Below are positions 1 through 6,491 of a stretch of 6,491 nucleotides of DNA, piece after piece. A model generated the notes under the pieces. The model worked only from the letters and a program-made list of their open reading frames with translations. It ran no database searches and was not told the DNA's origin. Both the position numbers and the translations under genes were made by a program. The DNA is from Gammaproteobacteria bacterium. Its GTDB lineage: Bacteria > Pseudomonadota > Gammaproteobacteria > Nitrosococcales > Methylophagaceae. The stretch covers positions 66,199 through 72,689 of the forward strand of contig NVVP01000005.1 in NCBI GenBank assembly GCA_002402245.1, read 5' to 3'. Position 1 is the first letter of the stretch, and each line of letters opens with the position of its first letter.

Positions 1-2
1 AA

Positions 3-197
3 AATGAAGCAGGGACAATGTTTGGTCAACAGCAATTTGAAAAGCTATTAATGCAGCCCACAGATGAAGAAGGACGCCTGCTTGATATAAGAAATAGCCT
101 TGCTAACTATGTAGGAAAAGCGCCTTCAACCGATGATGTTTCACTTATTGAAATAAAAACACTAGTCACAGTAGATGATATTATTTTAGAATTGTAG
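3..197 (+). CDS. SpoIIE/PP2C-type serine phosphatase, C-terminal fragment
   Basis: This is the 3' end of a gene that enters from the left edge; 64 codons are visible before the TAG stop. The fragment reads NEAGTMFG near its start and ends with APSTDDVSLIEIK plus a tail of about 12 residues. An 'FG...' segment, then a helix, then a 'DDV(S/T)L(I/V)xIK' strand is the characteristic end of SpoIIE-family (PPM/PP2C-like) serine/threonine phosphatases. The paired aspartates (fragment residues 44-45) include the last metal ligand of the Mn/Mg-dependent active site. In proteobacteria such domains are often fused behind a receiver (REC) domain and act in partner-switching or stress signalling. The N-terminal part is outside the window, so the fusion partner cannot be stated. 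The gene ends 28 nt before metZ with no evident terminator, so read-through is possible. The family call is fairly sure; the specific role is unknown. Confidence 0.7.
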   Translation, partial: NEAGTMFGQQQFEKLLMQPTDEEGRLLDIRNSLANYVGKAPSTDDVSLIEIKTLVTVDDIILEL

Positions 198-225
198 TCC
201 ACATTTAGTTTAATTAGTGCCTAAT

Positions 226-1413
226 ATGACCGATTCTTATAAAGACCAACACTTTGCTACCCGCGCTATTCGCGCAGGACACCACCGAACGCATGAAGGT
301 GAGCATTCAGAACCCATGTTCTTAACATCAAGTTATGTGTTTGATAGCGCTGAACAGGCCGCTGCCCGCTTTGCTGGTGATGAAGCGGGTAATATATATT
401 CTCGCTTCACTAATCCTACTGTACGTACTTTTGAAGAACGTTTGGCATCATTGGAAGGTGGAGAGTCTGCAGTTGCAACATCATCTGGAATGTCTGCTAT
501 TTTATCGACTTTTATGGCTTTATTTTCCGCAGGTGACCATATTGTTTCATCGCGCAGTATCTTTGGTACTACCCGGGTATTATTCGATAAATACTTGGCT
601 AAGTTTGGCATTGAAACAGATTATGTTGCACTGACAAACCTTGAAGCTTGGCAAGCAGCGATCAAACCCAATACAAAAGCCTTGTTTTTAGAAACACCTT
701 CAAACCCGATGAATGATGTTGCTGATTTGGCGGCATTATCAGCATTAGCTAAAGCACATGATTGTCTATTAATAGTTGATAACTGCTTTTGTACACCGGC
801 ATTACAACAACCACTTAGCTTTGGTGCTGATATTGTTGTTCATTCAGCGACTAAATATATTGATGGCCAAGGCCGATGTATTGGGGGTGCTGTCGTGGGT
901 AATTCACAATTAGTCGGTGAAGAAGTCTATGGCTTTCTACGCACCGCCGGCCCGACGATGAGTGCATTTAATGCATGGACTTTTTTGAAAGGTTTAGAAA
1001 CACTTGATTTAAGAATGAATGCCCATTCTAGTTCAGCATTAATATTAGCTAAATGGTTAGATGAGCAGCCTAATGTGAGCCAAGTATTCTATGCTGGCCT
1101 AGAAAATCATCCTCAACATGAATTGGCTAAACAGCAGCAATCTGCTTTCGGAGGCATTATTGCCTTTGAAGTGAAGGGAGGTAAAGAGGGGGCATGGAAG
1201 TTGGTTAATGCGACTCAAATGGTTTCTATCACCGGTAACCTTGGCGATACCAAAACAACCTTAACTCACCCTGCTACGACGACACATGGTCGTTTAACAG
1301 AAGAGGCACGAGCAGAAGCGGGCATAACAGATGGATTGTTACGTATCTCAGTCGGACTTGAATCAATAGAAGATATTCAAGCAGACCTACAACGTGGTTT
1401 AGACAAGCTGTAA
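226..1413 (+). CDS. metZ: O-succinylhomoserine sulfhydrylase (MetZ)
   Basis: This is a PLP enzyme of the Cys/Met metabolism (trans-sulfuration) family. It makes homocysteine directly from O-succinylhomoserine and sulfide in cytoplasmic methionine synthesis. Landmarks, numbered from ATG 226: YSRFTNPT near residue 58 (cofactor phosphate contact across the dimer), the SSGMSA loop near 86-91, IVDNCFCTPALQQP with the Asp at 185 that pairs with the pyridine nitrogen, and HSATKYIDGQGR with the PLP Schiff-base lysine at 210. The segments GHHRTHEGEHSEPMFLTSSYVF, FLRTAGPTMSAFNAW and GDTKTTLTHPATTTHGRL resemble Pseudomonas-type MetZ more than MetB or MetC. The length of 395 residues is normal and no key residue is missing. 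The frame also allows a GTG start at 217 (398 residues). Neither start has a clear Shine-Dalgarno; ATG 226 is preferred because it is the commoner codon and the reading from 226 already covers the whole conserved domain. Confidence 0.95.
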   Translation: MTDSYKDQHFATRAIRAGHHRTHEGEHSEPMFLTSSYVFDSAEQAAARFAGDEAGNIYSRFTNPTVRTFEERLASLEGGESAVATSSGMSAILSTFMALFSAGDHIVSSRSIFGTTRVLFDKYLAKFGIETDYVALTNLEAWQAAIKPNTKALFLETPSNPMNDVADLAALSALAKAHDCLLIVDNCFCTPALQQPLSFGADIVVHSATKYIDGQGRCIGGAVVGNSQLVGEEVYGFLRTAGPTMSAFNAWTFLKGLETLDLRMNAHSSSALILAKWLDEQPNVSQVFYAGLENHPQHELAKQQQSAFGGIIAFEVKGGKEGAWKLVNATQMVSITGNLGDTKTTLTHPATTTHGRLTEEARAEAGITDGLLRISVGLESIEDIQADLQRGLDKL

Positions 1414-1435
1414 GGATAGTAAATATCAAGGTTTC

Positions 1436-1467
1436 GCCGGTTTACCTATAAGTTAATTTAAACCGGC
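1436..1467 (+). terminator. Inverted repeat after metZ, possible terminator
   Basis: GCCGGTTTA (1436-1444) and TAAACCGGC (1459-1467) form a perfect 9-bp stem around a 14-nt AT-rich loop, starting 23 nt after the metZ stop. It sits where a transcript end is expected. No T-run follows (ATAAAATG on the + strand), so it is not a classical intrinsic terminator. It may stabilise the metZ 3' end or mark an inefficient terminator. The inverted repeat is directly visible; its function is inferred. Confidence 0.4.
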
Positions 1468-1520
1468 ATAAAATGTGCATAAATCAAACACTGTATAAAA
1501 CAATGTCATAAAACTGTCGC

Positions 1521-1550
1521 TTGTTCAGTTAGTTAGCGGGCATTGTTAAT
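1521..1550 (+). promoter_or_regulatory. Weak sigma70-like promoter candidate before the VWA gene
   Basis: TTGTTC (1521-1526) resembles a -35 box, and GTTAAT (1545-1550) is a 4-of-6 match to a -10 box at an 18-nt spacing. The leader would be roughly 15-20 nt. An alternative -10 (TATAAA, 1494-1499) lies upstream but lacks a convincing -35. A small inverted repeat, ATTGTT (1542-1547) with AACAAT (1554-1559), lies directly before the weak ribosome site TAGG near 1559-1562. The gap between metZ and the VWA gene is the only place in the window long enough for a promoter of the downstream pair, but the matches are poor. Confidence 0.2.
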
Positions 1551-1572
1551 AAAAACAATAGGTTGTTGATTT

Positions 1573-3495
1573 ATGAGTTACATTAAAATAGGGATGGTTT
1601 TTGCACTTTTGCTGTTGATACTGCCTTTACGGCAAGTTTCAGCCGCCCCAAGTGATGCGCAAAGTGATGTCAGAATATTAATTGATGTTTCTGGCAGTAT
1701 GAAAAAAAACGATCCCAATAACCTTCGTTCACCTGCATTACGTCTTGTCGTAGGCTTATTACCTGATGGTGCAACTTCAGGCGTATGGACCTTTGCTAAA
1801 TTCGTTAATATGCTAGTGCCTGTTCGTGAAGTCAGTGAACAGTGGAAAATCAATGCTGAAAATAAATCAACACACATCCATTCTCGAGGTTTATTTACCA
1901 ATATTGAGCAAGTGTTAAATAAAGCGACTAATTATAAGCAAGCATCTTCTAATGACCGTCGCAGTGTTATTTTGTTATCAGATGGCCTGGTTGATATATC
2001 TAAAGACGATAAAATAAACCAGCAATCTCGCCAGCGAATATTAGATGATATTTTACCTAGATTAAAAGCAGCTAATGTGGCTGTACATACGGTTGCATTA
2101 TCAGAACATGCCGATCATGAATTATTACGTGCCATTTCACTTGCAACGGATGGTTGGTATGAGCAAGTCAATGATGCGGCACAATTGCAGCGTATTTTCT
2201 TACATTTATTTGAAAAAGCAGCACAAAGAGATACCGTTCCCTTATCAGATAATTATTTCAAAATTGATGACAGCGTCAGTGAAATAACATTATTGGTTTT
2301 TCGTTTAACGGATTCTAAGCCTACTGAATTAGTCCTGCCAGATCAATCTCGCATGACTAGAGTGGATGAGAATGACACTATACGCTGGCACCACGAAGAT
2401 AATTTTGATCTAATTACCATTGATAATCCTATTTCGGGTAAATGGCATATTGATGCTGATTTAGATCCGGATAATAGAGTGATGGTCGTAACTGATTTAA
2501 AACTTACCACAACAGATCTACCGAATAATATCCTTATTGGTGAAAGCTTTGATTTTGATGCTAGCTTGACTGAAAAGGGGCAGGTTATTGAACGACAAGA
2601 TTTCCTAAGCTTAGTCGATGCACAGTTGAAAGAAGAGTCTGAGTCAGCCGAAGCAGTTAATACTTCATTAAATAGTATGCAAAAGAAAGGCTTGTATCAA
2701 ACTCGTGTAGGCGACCTATTTCAGCCAGGTCGAAATGATGTGGTGATCACCCTCAAAAGTGAGACCTTTGAACGTCAGCGTCGTCAAAGTGTTAATGTGA
2801 TAGAAATGCCATTTAACATTACGGTGGAACAATTAACAGAAAGTGAAACACGTAGTCATCGGCTCACAATTAAACCTGACTTTAACTTTATTAAAGATGA
2901 ACCATTAACCATTGCAGCGTTATTATCGGCTGAGGATGGCAGTGAATGGTCTTATGAAGTATTAAAAAACTCTAATGCGCAATGGCGCTTAACGTTAGCG
3001 GACTTGAATGAGGGTGAAAAATATACCTTGGCTTTACAAATAAGAGGGGAAACGGTTAAAGGACGTAGTCTATTTTTACAACCAGACCCTATTTATTTAA
3101 AGGATAAAAGCCACACTAATGATGAAGATAATATCGATTCAGTAGATGAAGACAATACTGATGAAATATCTGACGAGTTAGGTGATGACATGACAGATGA
3201 ATTTAGTGATGAAATGTCTGATGAGTTAGGGAATGACGACATTACAGACGAATTCAGTGACGAAATGTCTGATGAGTTTAGTGATGAAATGTCAGACGAT
3301 TTCGATATAGATCTAGCCGAAGATGATACTGATTTATTATTGGATGAAGATGACGATACAAATGAAGCAGGTGGCATGCCTCCAGCACAAACATTGTTAA
3401 TAGGTAATGTACTTATTCTAGTGTTAGTAGGCGTGTCTATCTTCTTATGGCGCCGAAAACGGGCTGCTTATCAAAACCCAGGAGATTTACTTTAA
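1573..3495 (+). CDS. Membrane-anchored periplasmic VWA-domain protein, TIGR03503-like
   Basis: This 640-residue protein has a signal peptide (residues 1-24; basic Lys5, a hydrophobic run, VSA then Ala-Pro at the likely cleavage site). The VWA domain spans about 32-215. Its MIDAS metal site looks intact: DVSGSM (Asp38, Ser40, Ser42), a Thr in GLFTN (109) and the Asp of LLSDG (137). Residues about 220-505 look beta-rich. Residues 513-597 are highly acidic, with DEFSDEMSDE repeats. A membrane helix at about 606-626 is followed by RRKR and a 10-residue tail. Signal peptide plus basic post-helix flank predict the VWA domain in the periplasm and the tail in the cytoplasm. The pattern SGSMKKNDPNN...GVWTF...VNMLVP...VILLSDG...DISK is what I recall of the gammaproteobacterial TIGR03503 family, of unknown function; this was not searched. 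VWA domains with a MIDAS usually bind protein partners through a divalent cation. The next gene starts on the base after the stop. Confidence 0.85.
   Translation: MSYIKIGMVFALLLLILPLRQVSAAPSDAQSDVRILIDVSGSMKKNDPNNLRSPALRLVVGLLPDGATSGVWTFAKFVNMLVPVREVSEQWKINAENKSTHIHSRGLFTNIEQVLNKATNYKQASSNDRRSVILLSDGLVDISKDDKINQQSRQRILDDILPRLKAANVAVHTVALSEHADHELLRAISLATDGWYEQVNDAAQLQRIFLHLFEKAAQRDTVPLSDNYFKIDDSVSEITLLVFRLTDSKPTELVLPDQSRMTRVDENDTIRWHHEDNFDLITIDNPISGKWHIDADLDPDNRVMVVTDLKLTTTDLPNNILIGESFDFDASLTEKGQVIERQDFLSLVDAQLKEESESAEAVNTSLNSMQKKGLYQTRVGDLFQPGRNDVVITLKSETFERQRRQSVNVIEMPFNITVEQLTESETRSHRLTIKPDFNFIKDEPLTIAALLSAEDGSEWSYEVLKNSNAQWRLTLADLNEGEKYTLALQIRGETVKGRSLFLQPDPIYLKDKSHTNDEDNIDSVDEDNTDEISDELGDDMTDEFSDEMSDELGNDDITDEFSDEMSDEFSDEMSDDFDIDLAEDDTDLLLDEDDDTNEAGGMPPAQTLLIGNVLILVLVGVSIFLWRRKRAAYQNPGDLL
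3163..3303 (+). repeat. Acidic DEFSDEMSDE repeat linker within the VWA protein
   Basis: Residues 531-577 of the VWA protein are built from degenerate 4- to 8-residue units: SDEL, TDEFSDEM, SDELGND, TDEFSDEM, SDEFSDEM, SDDF. At DNA level, runs such as GATGAAATGTCTGATGAGTT recur with synonymous changes. The stretch lies between the folded ectodomain and the C-terminal membrane helix, so it is probably a flexible, strongly negative periplasmic stalk. Cation binding is conceivable, but no canonical EF-hand or RTX nonapeptide is visible. Confidence 0.8.
3480..3485 (+). promoter_or_regulatory. Ribosome binding site of the repeat protein
   Basis: AGGAGA lies inside the last codons of the VWA gene, 10 nt before ATG 3496. 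It is the best Shine-Dalgarno in the window and supports 3496 rather than the in-frame ATG at 3502. Together with the TAA-ATG junction it suggests translational coupling of the two genes. Confidence 0.65.

Positions 3496-6491
<2,996 letters not shown>

Noticed and set aside
217..225. GTG start for metZ three codons upstream
   Set aside because: It adds only MPN, has no better ribosome site, and ATG is the more usual codon; it remains possible.
226..1413. Cystathionine gamma-synthase (MetB) or another trans-sulfuration enzyme
   Set aside because: The N-terminal EGEHSEPMFLTSSYVF, FLRTAGPTMSAFNAW and TKTTLTHPATTTHGRL segments fit MetZ-type O-succinylhomoserine sulfhydrylases better. Substrate preference would still need an assay.

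Overview
The window is an AT-rich stretch of chromosome whose genes all read on the + strand. The genes suggest a gammaproteobacterium, probably marine (Alteromonadales, Vibrionales or Oceanospirillales type). The reasons are a MetZ-type O-succinylhomoserine sulfhydrylase and a von Willebrand factor A (VWA) protein that I recognise, from memory and without a search, as the gammaproteobacterial TIGR03503 family. Genus cannot be decided from the sequence.

Layout. (1) Positions 3-197 hold the last 64 codons of a SpoIIE/PP2C-type serine phosphatase, cut by the window edge. (2) metZ follows 28 nt later (226-1413) and is complete and ordinary. (3) A 159-nt gap (1414-1572) holds a 9-bp inverted repeat and weak promoter-like sequence. 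(4) Positions 1573-3495 encode a 640-residue secreted, membrane-anchored VWA protein: signal peptide, VWA domain with an intact MIDAS metal site, beta-rich middle, acidic repeat linker, one C-terminal membrane segment and a short basic tail. (5) A gene starting on the base after that stop codon (3496) runs open past the right edge. Its 998 visible residues comprise an acidic N-terminus, one membrane segment, a basic helical stretch, and then about 800 residues of very acidic, repetitive, probably disordered sequence.

The repetitive region holds several nested arrays: four ESDDIEID units, thirteen units of about 32 residues with the core ETDIDALLEQA, sixteen perfect GAGCCA hexamers coding (Glu-Pro)16, a two-copy NKMDxY...NSVPDIY motif, a charged helical stretch, and an ETEVEP array still running at the window edge.

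How they may work together. The VWA gene and the repeat gene abut exactly (TAA then ATG), with a good ribosome binding site inside the end of the VWA gene, so they are probably co-expressed. Predicted topologies are complementary: the VWA domain outside the inner membrane and the repeat protein's long tail inside. The most interesting observation is that the repeat core (ExDIDALLEQ) resembles the short CheY-binding peptides at the FliM N-terminus (SQxEIDALL) and the CheZ C-terminus (QDQVDDLL). The tail could therefore be a multivalent cytoplasmic docking array for a receiver-domain protein or other helical-peptide-binding partner. This is inference from motif resemblance, not a demonstrated function. 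metZ is a metabolic neighbour with no visible link to the pair.
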